Below are positions 52,643-60,456 of a DNA stretch of 64,000 bases, in pieces. The stretch spans positions 2,170,001-2,234,000 of the forward strand of contig NZ_CP136865.1 of NCBI RefSeq assembly GCF_045689245.1, written 5' to 3'. This stretch comes from Congregibacter brevis. Its GTDB lineage: Bacteria > Pseudomonadota > Gammaproteobacteria > Pseudomonadales > Halieaceae. The notes under the pieces were generated by a model that saw only the letters and a program-made list of their open reading frames with translations, had not been told where the DNA came from and made no database searches. The translations under genes were made by a program, and so were the position numbers. Numbering within the stretch: position 1 is the stretch's first letter; each line of letters opens with the position of its first letter.

Positions 52643-52915
52643 CTAGGCTTTGACACATTCTTCGACCGCGTCGTGCAGCTGATTGGCCGCCTCGTCGACG
52701 AGCGTTTGCGCGATCCTTGCCAGGCCGTCGATGGTCTGTCGATCGCGGCACTCGAGGATCGCTGCGGCGAGCGTGTCGAGGTTGCCGAGGTGATCCGTGA
52801 TCAAGTCGTGCAGGGATTCCGTGTCCACTGGGGGCTCCTGAAATGCGTGCGAGATAATGAAGGGACCATGGTTGCTAGGGTTTGGGCCTAAACCTTTTTT
52901 CTGTGTATTTCTCAT
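52643..52915 (-). CDS. Small acidic helical island protein
   Basis: A 90-residue protein with helices LHDLITDHLGNLDTLAAAIL and IDGLARIAQTLVDEAANQL. AGAGGA lies six bases before the ATG at 52915, a strong start that decides between this frame and the overlapping plus-strand one. I do not recognise it. It is the first gene after the iteron cluster and is transcribed in the same direction as the other satellite-type genes, so a replication or regulatory role is possible. Confidence 0.6.
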   Translation of the reverse strand: MRNTQKKGLGPNPSNHGPFIISHAFQEPPVDTESLHDLITDHLGNLDTLAAAILECRDRQTIDGLARIAQTLVDEAANQLHDAVEECVKA

Positions 52916-52966
52916 GTTCTTCCTCTTATTTACTCTCTTTTCTATATATAAAAGATTTAGTTAATA

Positions 52967-53157
52967 AACCCTGGAACTATGGTCCCCGAGCTTCTGTAGC
53001 CCCCGTGGTTAATGGGTTTCTGGGGGCCAGGGTTGCTCTAATAACCATGGTCCAACCCTGGCCCTTTTCGGCTAACCCTGGTCCCTCTCTTAATCCAGGG
53101 GGCCAGGGTTGGGGCCTCGGGGGCCAGGGTTGGACCAGGGTTTACGAGCAACCCTGG
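52967..53157. repeat. Iteron cluster, putative replication origin of the element
   Basis: Eight perfect copies of AACCCTGG or its complement CCAGGGTT fall in 191 bases: starts 52967, 53054, 53074 and 53150 in one orientation, 53027, 53103, 53124 and 53135 in the other. Longer versions form inverted repeats: GGGCCAGGGTTG at 53024-53035 faces CAACCCTGGCCC at 53053-53064. An AT-rich stretch (52921-52966) lies beside it. The cluster sits directly downstream of the primase/helicase gene, the arrangement seen at origins of P4-like satellites. Confidence 0.75.
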
Positions 53158-53161
53158 CCCC

Positions 53162-55462
53162 CTAAAACCCTTCATCGAATGACTCCTCGCCGAGGTCGCG
53201 GAGGAGGGCCTCAGTGTCGAGCGCGGCACCGATTAGCGCGGTGCGTCGTAGTCCGCTTTGCTTCACTCGTTTCTTGGCGAGGTCCTCCAAGTACCCGCCG
53301 AGGGCGGTACCGAACGTCGTCTCGCTTACAGTCGGATGATCAAAGGCCACGCAATAGCGGCGGTACTGGTAGTAGGCGTCGTGCGTTAAGAGAAGGCCGT
53401 CGTAGGTCCGGATCACGTAGCGCGCCAGGAATCCCCCGACAGGATTGTTTCGCTCTGCTGCAAGCCGTCTGGCCGCGCGAAGGCTCTCGCTGTCCGTGAA
53501 GCTCCCCAGGCGCCCCAGACGCTCTAAGCCCTCGAGCGCCCAGTTGAGAACCCCCGGTAACTCCTGCTCGAGGGCTTGGTCGAGGAGCGGGTCCTCTCTG
53601 CCAGCGAACGAGTACTTGAACTCGAGCACCATGTAGCGATTAGCGAGCGCGTCGTATTTATCGAAGAACCGGGGCATCTCGTTCGCCAGCAGAACGAGAC
53701 GGGCGGGCACCTTGCCGCTGTACGCGTCTTTGTACTTGGGATCAAACTGCACGGAGTCCTGGCCGGTTATTGTGAGCAGTGCTTCCTTTGCCCGTTCTAT
53801 CCGCGATTTATCGACACGGTGTGCGTCCCCGATAATCCCGACCTTCGCATTTGCCAGGATGACCAGGCCGCGATCGCCGGCAAGCGATGACAGCGATACC
53901 CCCGCCGTTGCCCCCTCGCACAGTCGTTCTAAAACGCGCGCGATCGTGCCTTTACCAGAACGCGACTCCCCGGTGAGTAGGAGCATCTTCTGGTGACGGT
54001 AGTCCCGGACCAGGCAATAGCCTATGTACTCCTGGAGTAGTTGCTGCATAGATGAATCGGGCAGCACTTCCTCGAGGAACTGTTGCCAGCGGTCAAAGCG
54101 TGCGCCAGGATCGAAATCAAAGGGGAGGAGACTCGTTATGTTGTGCTCTGGCGCGTGCGGCTCCAGGGCCGTTAGAGCGCGTCCTTTGTCCCAGCCGGTG
54201 ATGTTGAGGACACCGTTCTGCAATGCCAGACGCGCCGGGTCCGGTGCAAACGAGTCGACGACCGATCGGCGCCGGACCTCGTCGAAGGTGTGTTGCTTCT
54301 GCGCCGGCGTGAATCCCTTGCCGAGTAGGAGATCATTAATGCGCGCGTTGAGCTGTTCGTCGCTTTGTGGCGCCCAGTGCGTGCCGCAGTACCGATACGT
54401 CTGCTTCATGAACCGAACCAGGCGCATATCCTGGAGGATCGCAGCGGCGTTCCCCTCGGGGTCCTTGCCGTTCAGATCGAGGTCGTCCTCGGTCTCCAGG
54501 CCCAAGGTCTTGCGTGCCTCAAGGCCGCCCGCTATCCGCACCATGTGCTCGATCGTGCCGACGGTGACAGGGTCCCCGTCGTAAGTTGCCGCAGCGAACG
54601 AGGGCCACTTGGCGCGGTTCGTCGCTTCGTCGTGCTTGCCGCTCTCCGAAGACCAGGTGTTGAACAGGTCGAAGCCCTTGCCGCCCGTCTGGTGATAGAC
54701 GGCCATGCCGACCGTGGTGTACCCGTCATAGTCCTGGTCCTCTGCGGGGATACGCCCCAGGAGGCCCTCGAGTTCCCCTTCGTCCATCTTGCGCGGCGGT
54801 ACATGCCGGTCGAACGCGTCCGCGTTCACGTTCTGTGACGCGTTCCGTACGCGTCCACCGGACGCCTTGCCGACACGTTCCCAGCCGAGACCCTGGCAAT
54901 GCTGATCGAACGCATCGCACTTAGCGCGAGCCTGCTCGGCGTTGATGGACGGCAGCGACTCGATCGGCGTCTCCGAGAGGTCCTTCGACTCGTAGGAGTA
55001 GGGGCTCCCGGTGTCGGGGTGTACGCCGAACACGACGCATTGCTGGCCTTCCCCAAGGAACTCGAGTTGATGCACATGCTCGTTCTCCCAATCGTCCGGG
55101 TTGCGCCACTTGGCTGACTTGATCTTGGTGAAGGGTTTGTCCGTGCGGTGGGGTACTGCAAATTTTGGCTTGCGGCCGTAGCGAATTACCTCGGCGTATG
55201 GGAATAGCTCGCTGTGAACCCATGCCGCCAGCTCGGCGTCGTAAACATCGACGTCGCCCATTGGTGTACTCGCGCAGAGAACGCCGTAGTTGCCGTTGTG
55301 CGCCTGGATCGCTTCAAGTGACGCGCCGGCGCTCTGCCAGTTTTTCTCTACGGGATTCTTCTCGCCTCGGGCGACCAAAACATTGGCGTACCCCTGGTGG
55401 TGTAGCTTTTCCGCCTTCGCTTTGGATTGGTCAAAATTTGAGCAGGTGTTATCATTCGACAT
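53162..55462 (-). CDS. Primase-polymerase and D5/P4-type helicase fusion protein
   Basis: A 766-residue replication initiator. The N-terminal 200 residues are an archaeo-eukaryotic primase-polymerase type domain (GEKNPVEKNWQ, GVLCASTPMGDVDVYD with the metal-binding acid pair, and LEFLGEGQQCVVFG). Residues 225-300 form a PriCT-like linker (LLGRIPAEDQDYDGYTTVGM). The C-terminal half is a superfamily 3 helicase with Walker A LLTGESRSGKGT and KVGIIGDAHRVDK as Walker B region. It should unwind and prime the island's own origin, which is probably the iteron cluster immediately downstream. Confidence 0.88.
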   Translation of the reverse strand: MSNDNTCSNFDQSKAKAEKLHHQGYANVLVARGEKNPVEKNWQSAGASLEAIQAHNGNYGVLCASTPMGDVDVYDAELAAWVHSELFPYAEVIRYGRKPKFAVPHRTDKPFTKIKSAKWRNPDDWENEHVHQLEFLGEGQQCVVFGVHPDTGSPYSYESKDLSETPIESLPSINAEQARAKCDAFDQHCQGLGWERVGKASGGRVRNASQNVNADAFDRHVPPRKMDEGELEGLLGRIPAEDQDYDGYTTVGMAVYHQTGGKGFDLFNTWSSESGKHDEATNRAKWPSFAAATYDGDPVTVGTIEHMVRIAGGLEARKTLGLETEDDLDLNGKDPEGNAAAILQDMRLVRFMKQTYRYCGTHWAPQSDEQLNARINDLLLGKGFTPAQKQHTFDEVRRRSVVDSFAPDPARLALQNGVLNITGWDKGRALTALEPHAPEHNITSLLPFDFDPGARFDRWQQFLEEVLPDSSMQQLLQEYIGYCLVRDYRHQKMLLLTGESRSGKGTIARVLERLCEGATAGVSLSSLAGDRGLVILANAKVGIIGDAHRVDKSRIERAKEALLTITGQDSVQFDPKYKDAYSGKVPARLVLLANEMPRFFDKYDALANRYMVLEFKYSFAGREDPLLDQALEQELPGVLNWALEGLERLGRLGSFTDSESLRAARRLAAERNNPVGGFLARYVIRTYDGLLLTHDAYYQYRRYCVAFDHPTVSETTFGTALGGYLEDLAKKRVKQSGLRRTALIGAALDTEALLRDLGEESFDEGF

Positions 55463-55511
55463 AGTTACTCTCAGTGTTTTGCTTGGCGGCTGGCAGTTGG
55501 GTTGACCTTCT

Positions 55512-55546
55512 AAAAACCCGGTTCGATTGTCTGAACCGGGTTTTTT
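55512..55546 (-). terminator. Bidirectional rho-independent terminator
   Basis: A perfect 13-bp stem (AAAAACCCGGTTC at 55512-55524 with GAACCGGGTTTTT at 55533-55545) encloses an 8-base loop, with a U-run on either strand. It ends the AlpA-like transcript and separates it from the primase gene. Confidence 0.88.
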
Positions 55547-55567
55547 CTTGCCCGCCGTTTGGTCGGC

Positions 55568-55834
55568 TCACGCTGCGGCTTTCGCAGTAATTCGCTTGTC
55601 CGGCATACCCGGCAGCTTCTCGCCATTCCTCGAACGCTCGACAAGCCGGCGCGCATAGGTGCGAAGCTCTGCCATGCTGACGAGCTTCGTCCGTGGTCCG
55701 TTATCAATGACGTGGGGGAACTCGGAGTCGGTGCGCGACCAGTGGTAAACCGTGTCGCGTGAGACACTGAGGTATCTGTGAATATGCGAAAAGCGAACGA
55801 GCTCTCGCTCTACTGGGGTGGGTGCCTGGGACAT
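55568..55834 (-). CDS. AlpA-like helix-turn-helix regulator/excisionase
   Basis: An 88-residue protein with a MerR/excisionase-type winged helix: FSHIHRYLSVSRDTVYHWSR, then FPHVIDNGPRTKLVSMAELR, the usual two-part AlpA pattern. Such proteins activate integrase expression or act as recombination directionality factors in P4-like elements and islands. It lies between the integrase operon and the primase gene and is closed by a strong terminator. Confidence 0.82.
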   Translation of the reverse strand: MSQAPTPVERELVRFSHIHRYLSVSRDTVYHWSRTDSEFPHVIDNGPRTKLVSMAELRTYARRLVERSRNGEKLPGMPDKRITAKAAA

Positions 55835-55911
55835 CGTGTTGCCTATGTTTGGCTGCTGATGTCTCCAAGGTAAGGCCGGAATTTCGGCCCTAGGGGGTCA
55901 AAATTCGATAT

Positions 55912-56364
55912 TCACTTGCGAAGCTTCCGCTTTCCGAGAACATAGTCGCGGTGGAGTTTGTTCTTCACGTTAGGCTTGCCGACCTCCGCCTCGAGCACGG
56001 AATAAAGCCAGTCGCGAATCTCTCGCCTTCGCGTTGCAGGTACCCGCTTCCATGCGCGAAGAACCGACGACACACTGGCACCTTGCGCCTTCGCTACATG
56101 CTTAAAACAAGGGTTGTTCTCCTTGCCCGAAAACTCGCAGCCTTCTTGTAGCATCGCCTTCCAGACAAGCTGTACGACATGCTCCGGGTTCATGGCGAGG
56201 GCCTTCGGTCGAGACGCGCGGCGTCTCACTTCTAGGAGCTCGTGGGACAGCCCAAGCGCTTCGAGCTTTGAGGGGTCGCCGTAGGCCTCGAAGTGGTTGA
56301 CAGCTAATCCGACGTTGAACGATTCGCAGATTCGCTCCAGTGGGTCCTTGGTGCCGTGCTTCAT
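55912..56364 (-). CDS. Uncharacterised protein of the integrase operon
   Basis: A 150-residue basic protein beginning MKHGTKDPLERICESFNVGL. A helical segment (CFKHVAKAQGASVSSVLRAW) reads like a helix-turn-helix, so DNA binding is plausible. The C-terminus is strongly basic (KNKLHRDYVLGKRKLRK). The ATG overlaps the stop of the 59-codon gene upstream by ATGA, which fixes the start; the longer frame to 56397 overlaps that gene. Confidence 0.65.
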   Translation of the reverse strand: MKHGTKDPLERICESFNVGLAVNHFEAYGDPSKLEALGLSHELLEVRRRASRPKALAMNPEHVVQLVWKAMLQEGCEFSGKENNPCFKHVAKAQGASVSSVLRAWKRVPATRRREIRDWLYSVLEAEVGKPNVKNKLHRDYVLGKRKLRK

Positions 56365-56540
56365 GCCACTGCCCCCGGCGGTAGGTCTTTGTACCAATCA
56401 TATTCGTCCTCGATCGCCTCGCCACGTTCCAGGTGCTCGAGCACAACACGCAGCACTGTCTCGTCCGGGATACACGCCGGTATCGGTACATCGCGATCGA
56501 ACCTTGCCCTGTAGGCTGTGGCAGCCTCTATAAAGTTCAC
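56361..56540 (-). CDS. Small protein between integrase and downstream gene (GTG start)
   Basis: A 59-residue acidic protein starting with a GTG (VNFIEAATAYRARFDRDVPI) and continuing PACIPDETVLRVVLEHLERG to an end at LPPGAVA. Its GTG overlaps the integrase stop as GTGA, and its own stop overlaps the next ATG. This perfect double coupling supports it as a real gene despite its size and unusual start. No family is recognised; a small accessory factor for integration or excision is possible. Confidence 0.6.
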   Translation of the reverse strand: MNFIEAATAYRARFDRDVPIPACIPDETVLRVVLEHLERGEAIEDEYDWYKDLPPGAVA

Positions 56541-58069
56541 GCGGGAATCCTCGGTTCAGTGAAGCCGTGGCAGGTGTGCTCTGCGGACTCCAGTGTGCCC
56601 ATTACGTCGATCAGCTCGTCGTCGTCCGGCATGTTGTGCCCGTAGTTCTGAATGATCATTCGCTCGCTTGTGTGTCCGAGGGCCTTCATTACCTGGAAGG
56701 GTGAATAGCGTTGTTGCAGCATGAACGACGGCATGTGGTGGCGGAGGGTGTAGAAGTGGAGTCCCGCCGGTAAGCCGCCCAAGCGCTTAACGTGGGCCCA
56801 GGCGGTATCGTATCCATCACGTCCGATCTTGCCGTCCTTGGTCCGATCGCTGGGAAATACATACCCGCTCTTTGGTGAGCCTTGCTGCGTGTGCCACCGT
56901 TGAATGACCTCGCGGGCTCTCGGAGGTAGCCGAAACTTCACGAGTGTCGGCGTATTACCTTTCGCGAGCTTGCCCATACTTTTCTCGGTGTGCTTTTTCC
57001 AGATCCCGGTATCGGGATCCAGGTGGCGCCCCCACTCGAGTGATCGCACGTCATTGGGCCGCTGGCCGGAGAATGTCGCCATAAAGCAAAACGGGACGAA
57101 CCAGTGGGCGTAGTTCTGTGCGTTTAGATCGGGCAGTAATTTGGTGCCTCGTTCTGCGCGTAGCGCGTTCTCTGCATCGCGTTCTTCTCGTAGCTTCTGC
57201 TGGAACGCGTCGAGGCCGCGCTCTAGGGCCGCAATTTCGTCCCTGGTCAAAGGCCGGCGGTTATCGAGACGTCGCTCCTCGTTCACCAGTGTGAGCTCCT
57301 GCTGCGCCTCGTTCGCGTCTGACAGTCTCGCGTCTGCAAGTGGGTTGTGCGAGATCACCTTGTCGTCCTTGGCAGACTGGAGCAGCGACTTAAAACGCTT
57401 TAGGTGTTCATTCATGGTTTTGAACGAAATCGGTTTGTTTCCTTTTGACTCCACGTATATGCGATTCCCGTGCGTGTCGGTTTCTTCGCCCTTGGTGGGC
57501 TTATTTTTGATGCCGGCTCTCTCGCGAGTCTGCCAGTCGCTTATGTCGTCGCTATCAAGTGAGGCGAGGTCGCGGTCCGCCAAGTGCCAAAAATGGGCTT
57601 GGATATAACTCCGGGTCGTGTTGCCACTCGTTTCCGATTTACGCGTGTTTAGACGCTCCTCGACGTAGCGGGGTAGATAGCCGCGCAGTGTTCGGTTCTT
57701 GGCGCTGGCCTCTGCCTTGAGCGTTTCAGCGTTGCGCTCTCTCTCGACCACTTGGGGGTCGATGCCCTTGCGAATTAGCGTATATTTTTCGGAGGCGTCC
57801 GCCGCAGCCGCGTCGACCGTCATCGCGGGGTATTTGCCAATCGTGAGGAATTTCATCTTCCCCCCGGATGCCATTCGGTAGCGTAGTCGCCAGGCGCACG
57901 CGTCGGGGCGCGACAAAGCAGTCCCCCGGCGGAGGTGAAACCCTGGAATCATCGTGCAGAACTTCACGGGGCGATTGCCCTCTGTAAACTCCTGCGTCGT
58001 CTCTTGTAGCCACCGCTTGATGGCGCTATTCGAGAGACTCGTTACTGTGATCTGTTTCGCTCTAGGCAT
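56537..58069 (-). CDS. int: Tyrosine-type site-specific integrase
   Basis: A 510-residue recombinase. The N-terminal arm-binding domain contains WRLRYRMASGGKMKFLTIGKY and PAMTVDAA, as in P4-type integrases. The catalytic domain has Arg in SGQRPNDVRSLEW, the HxxxR box in HFYTLRHHM, then LGHTSERMIIQNYGHN with the nucleophilic Tyr. Start is the ATG at 58069 with GGAGG six bases upstream; the longer frame reads through the att region. It should catalyse insertion into tRNA-Ala. The two small downstream genes are translationally coupled to it. Confidence 0.93.
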   Translation of the reverse strand: MPRAKQITVTSLSNSAIKRWLQETTQEFTEGNRPVKFCTMIPGFHLRRGTALSRPDACAWRLRYRMASGGKMKFLTIGKYPAMTVDAAAADASEKYTLIRKGIDPQVVERERNAETLKAEASAKNRTLRGYLPRYVEERLNTRKSETSGNTTRSYIQAHFWHLADRDLASLDSDDISDWQTRERAGIKNKPTKGEETDTHGNRIYVESKGNKPISFKTMNEHLKRFKSLLQSAKDDKVISHNPLADARLSDANEAQQELTLVNEERRLDNRRPLTRDEIAALERGLDAFQQKLREERDAENALRAERGTKLLPDLNAQNYAHWFVPFCFMATFSGQRPNDVRSLEWGRHLDPDTGIWKKHTEKSMGKLAKGNTPTLVKFRLPPRAREVIQRWHTQQGSPKSGYVFPSDRTKDGKIGRDGYDTAWAHVKRLGGLPAGLHFYTLRHHMPSFMLQQRYSPFQVMKALGHTSERMIIQNYGHNMPDDDELIDVMGTLESAEHTCHGFTEPRIPA

Positions 58070-58083
58070 TACAGGCCTCCAAA

Positions 58084-58105
58084 ATTGGGTACCAAATTGG
58101 GTACC
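58084..58105 (+). repeat. Right pair of putative integrase arm sites
   Basis: ATTGGGTACC is present at 58084-58093 and 58096-58105, in the 12-bp spacing also found near attL. It lies between the integrase start and attR, partly overlapping its promoter region, so integrase binding here could also repress its own gene. Confidence 0.6.
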
Positions 58106-58208
58106 AGATGGGCACACATTAGTCTACAAACGTAGTCAAAGGCAAACCGAAAAACCCTTATAAATAGGGGTTTGCGAGGGCATGGGGTGCGTAGGTGGTG
58201 GGTTCTTG

Positions 58209-58257
58209 GCAACACTGGCAGTGTTGAGGTCGGCGGTTCGATCCCGCCTGGCTCCAC
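58209..58257 (+). repeat. attR: right 49-bp direct repeat, displaced tRNA-Ala 3' end
   Basis: Identical to 37506-37554. It continues with the encoded CCA end (CCA at 58257-58259), so this is the original chromosomal 3' half of the tRNA gene, now separated from its 5' half. Confidence 0.93.
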
Positions 58258-58260
58258 CAA

Positions 58261-58627
58261 TCAAATCAACGATGTAAGAACACTTCCGTCTCGACGCATG
58301 GGCTTCATGCGCGCATGAATCAACAAATCGTCAACACTGTTCGCGCTATTCACTAGTTGGCCCAATCGCGAACGTCTCAGATTGAGGCTTGTCCGTATTT
58401 TCAGTATTTAGAGAGAAGCGTCACAAGAATGAGTAGGGCGGTCGCAGCTCGTCAAACTCAGGATTGACGACACACGAGTGCTGGCCGGTGAGCGGCGCCG
58501 CTAGAGGTAAAAACGAACCTTCAACTTAGGGTTCCCGAGGCGCGGCTAAGTATCAGAAGGCGGCAGTGCAGGCGCTTTATCCGAGAGTCGGCTTTCACCT
58601 CAAGGCGGTCATTGAGAGAATGAAGTA
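58261..58627. other. Non-coding stretch right of the island
   Basis: About 366 bases with no gene-like ORF. The right end holds a short copy of the dispersed repeat (CACCTCAAGGCGGTC within 58590-58610). Nothing else was seen. Confidence 0.6.
58590..58610 (+). repeat. Dispersed intergenic repeat, partial copy A
   Basis: CACCTCAAGGCGGTC and its left neighbour match the second block of the repeat family found at 61171-61189 and 61908-61927. The first block (TAGGCGAAAGCGG) is not clear here. Confidence 0.6.
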
Positions 58628-58972
58628 TTAATCACACAGGCGCGATTTCCCCAAAAGCAATTCATTCACGTCGCCCTTCGCTTGAGTACTTGCGATAAAC
58701 AGATATAGCGAAAGGAACATCATCCCACCGAACACGGCGACAGCTCCGAGTATTAGACCAGTAGCTGAGAATCGATGCCGCCAGGAGACCCAGAGCCCAG
58801 ACAGTAAAAGAAACCCCATGAAATCAAAATTAAACTGTCCTGGCCATGTCATAGCTCGCATGTCGCCAAAGAAGATGGGCAAGAGATTCCAGCCATAGTT
58901 TGAAATTGTGATGGCAGTGTATCCAAGCAATGAAACTAAAATGATGGCCATGAAAAATCTAAACCCAAGCAT
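58628..58972 (-). CDS. Small membrane protein of unknown function
   Basis: A 114-residue protein with three hydrophobic segments (FFMAIILVSLLGYTAITIS, FDFMGFLLLSGLWVSW, GLILGAVAVFGGMMFLSLYL). AGGAG lies upstream of the ATG; a GTG one codon earlier could also be used. No family is recognised. It stands alone between repeat-bearing gaps. Confidence 0.6.
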   Translation of the reverse strand: MLGFRFFMAIILVSLLGYTAITISNYGWNLLPIFFGDMRAMTWPGQFNFDFMGFLLLSGLWVSWRHRFSATGLILGAVAVFGGMMFLSLYLFIASTQAKGDVNELLLGKSRLCD

Positions 58973-59245
58973 CACATACGCTCCTATTTATTCTGTGTAA
59001 GTATCCACACTCTAGGTGTTCTCGATCTCTGCTTCATCATATTACGATTGACCGTTCCTGGACGAAACCGATCATGTTGGTAGCTTCCGATTCCATCTCA
59101 TAGAGGTTGCGATCAGTTAGCGGTTCAAAGCCCGGTTATTGGTCAAGGGAAGCTCGGGATAATGATTTTCACATGACTAGTTTGATTTATATGCGCAACG
59201 CATATAAAATTTCTCAGGCGAAATACATTGATTGGACACACGAGA

Positions 59246-59644
59246 ATGCCTGATACAAACCTTACCCCCGAACACATAGATTTCTACGAGCGTTTCGAGT
59301 CTTTTTGGGCGGCACCCTCTGGTGAACGAGTGGCCGAGTTGATTGCGCCTGATGCAAAAATTCATTTCACAGGAGCAGAGATAATGACTGGCGCCGCCTA
59401 TGCCACGTGGATGGCCGAGACACTTTCTTCAATGGAGAATATGACGGTTACACCGCTCGACTGTGCTGGTAACGGCGACATGCTCTACATTGCCTGGGAA
59501 GCGTCTGCCGATATTTATGGATCACGACGCACCTACAGGGGCGTTGATCGCTTCCGCCTAGAAAATGGAAAGGCCGTAGAAGAGCATGTGATATTTGATT
59601 CAGCGGTCCTGACACCAGAAGGTGCCGTAGGCGTCGAAGAGTAA
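59246..59644 (+). CDS. SnoaL-like (NTF2-fold) protein
   Basis: A 132-residue protein with the NTF2/SnoaL cone-fold pattern: an N-terminal helix (IDFYERFESFWAAPS), IAPDAKIHFTGAEIMTG, and closing strands (RFRLENGKAVEEHVIFDS). Members are small enzymes or ligand-binding proteins and no substrate can be inferred. The ATG at 59246 is preferred over one six codons upstream. It is followed on the same strand by the MarR regulator. Confidence 0.75.
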   Translation: MPDTNLTPEHIDFYERFESFWAAPSGERVAELIAPDAKIHFTGAEIMTGAAYATWMAETLSSMENMTVTPLDCAGNGDMLYIAWEASADIYGSRRTYRGVDRFRLENGKAVEEHVIFDSAVLTPEGAVGVEE

Positions 59645-59757
59645 TTGCAGCAGTCGCCTAAGGATGCTTAATCGATTTGGCCCGACTGTCCAAAGCAAAT
59701 GATCTTAGTCGTGACGAATGCTAGGGTTGAGGTCCTATCGCCAAACTGGAAACGATT

Positions 59758-60297
59758 TTGGACAGCACGACGAATCTATTGGGCGCATTAACGCGAGCCG
59801 TTTCTGACCGAGTTGAAGCAGGATTGCGAGCAAACCTCAAACGATCTGGTGAGGCAGCATCAGCACTAGTGTTTCTTGGGTACACGCCGGGTATCTCGGT
59901 GGAGATCCTGCGGCAAGTACTTTCGCTTTCACACCCGGGAACTGTCCGTCTTATAGATCGCCTGGTTGACGATGGACTCGTTGAGCGGCGTAAAACAGAA
60001 GATGGGCGGGCTGTTGCTCTACATTTAACTCGCAATGGGGACAAGCTGCGCATCGAATTGCTTAACGTGCGTAACGATGTACTGGAAACGACACTTAACA
60101 ATCTATCTGAAGATGAAAGAGAGATCTTTGGTCATTTAACAGCAAAAGTTTTGTCGGCTCTGCCAAAAACAGAATTAGATAAGCATCATATTTGTAGACA
60201 GTGTTCGGTGAGTCTGTGTAGTAGCGACTGCCCTATACCCGGGAGTGCAGAGATACTTGCTCCATACATACAGGACAAAGAGCGGCGCCATGCGTGA
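59758..60297 (+). CDS. MarR-family transcriptional regulator with Cys-rich C-terminus
   Basis: A 179-residue winged-helix regulator. The recognition region is ISVEILRQVLSLSHPGTVRL, then IDRLVDDGLVERRKTEDGRA as the wing. The protein starts at a TTG at 59758 with GGAAA upstream; no ATG exists in frame. The last 40 residues add CRQCSVSLCSSDCPIPG, four Cys that could bind a metal or sense oxidants. The SnoaL-like gene upstream may be its target. Confidence 0.8.
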   Translation: MDSTTNLLGALTRAVSDRVEAGLRANLKRSGEAASALVFLGYTPGISVEILRQVLSLSHPGTVRLIDRLVDDGLVERRKTEDGRAVALHLTRNGDKLRIELLNVRNDVLETTLNNLSEDEREIFGHLTAKVLSALPKTELDKHHICRQCSVSLCSSDCPIPGSAEILAPYIQDKERRHA

Positions 60298-60349
60298 ACG
60301 GGATAGCTTCTTAGGGTGTTCCTTGCAGATCAAACGACGTCCGTTCTTC

Positions 60350-60389
60350 TAGGCGAAAAAGGTCGTCTACAGCAGTCAGCTTCCACCTT
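60350..60389 (+). repeat. Dispersed intergenic repeat, copy B
   Basis: Contains TAGGCGAAAAAGGTCGTC followed, after a short spacer, by CTTCCACCTT, the degenerate form of the two-block family. Confidence 0.6.
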
Positions 60390-60456
60390 AAATGGCAAGG
60401 TGAGAGTGCGGCGGTATCAACGCTTTCAAGGGGCGTAGTTGCCCAGAAACAACCGT

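Larger units (their letters stand above)
37506..58257. mobile_element. Integrated phage-satellite-like island in tRNA-Ala(GGC) with defence cargo
   Basis: A segment of about 20.7 kb bounded by perfect 49-bp repeats of the tRNA 3' half, with a tyrosine integrase 140 bases inside the right end. The right part (50.4-58.1 kb, all minus strand) holds integrase, two small genes, an AlpA-like regulator, primase-polymerase/helicase, iterons, a small gene and two terminase-like genes. The left part holds a type I restriction system and unrecognised genes. No capsid, portal, protease, tail or lysis gene is present, and no conjugation gene, so it must borrow another element's particles or transfer machinery, or be decayed. 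Confidence 0.88.

Noticed and set aside
52571..52891. Plus-strand ORF over the small island gene
   Set aside because: The minus-strand frame has a strong ribosome site, runs with the neighbouring genes and reads like a helical protein.
37506..58257. Complete prophage
   Set aside because: Terminase, primase and integrase are present but capsid, portal, protease, tail and lysis genes are not.
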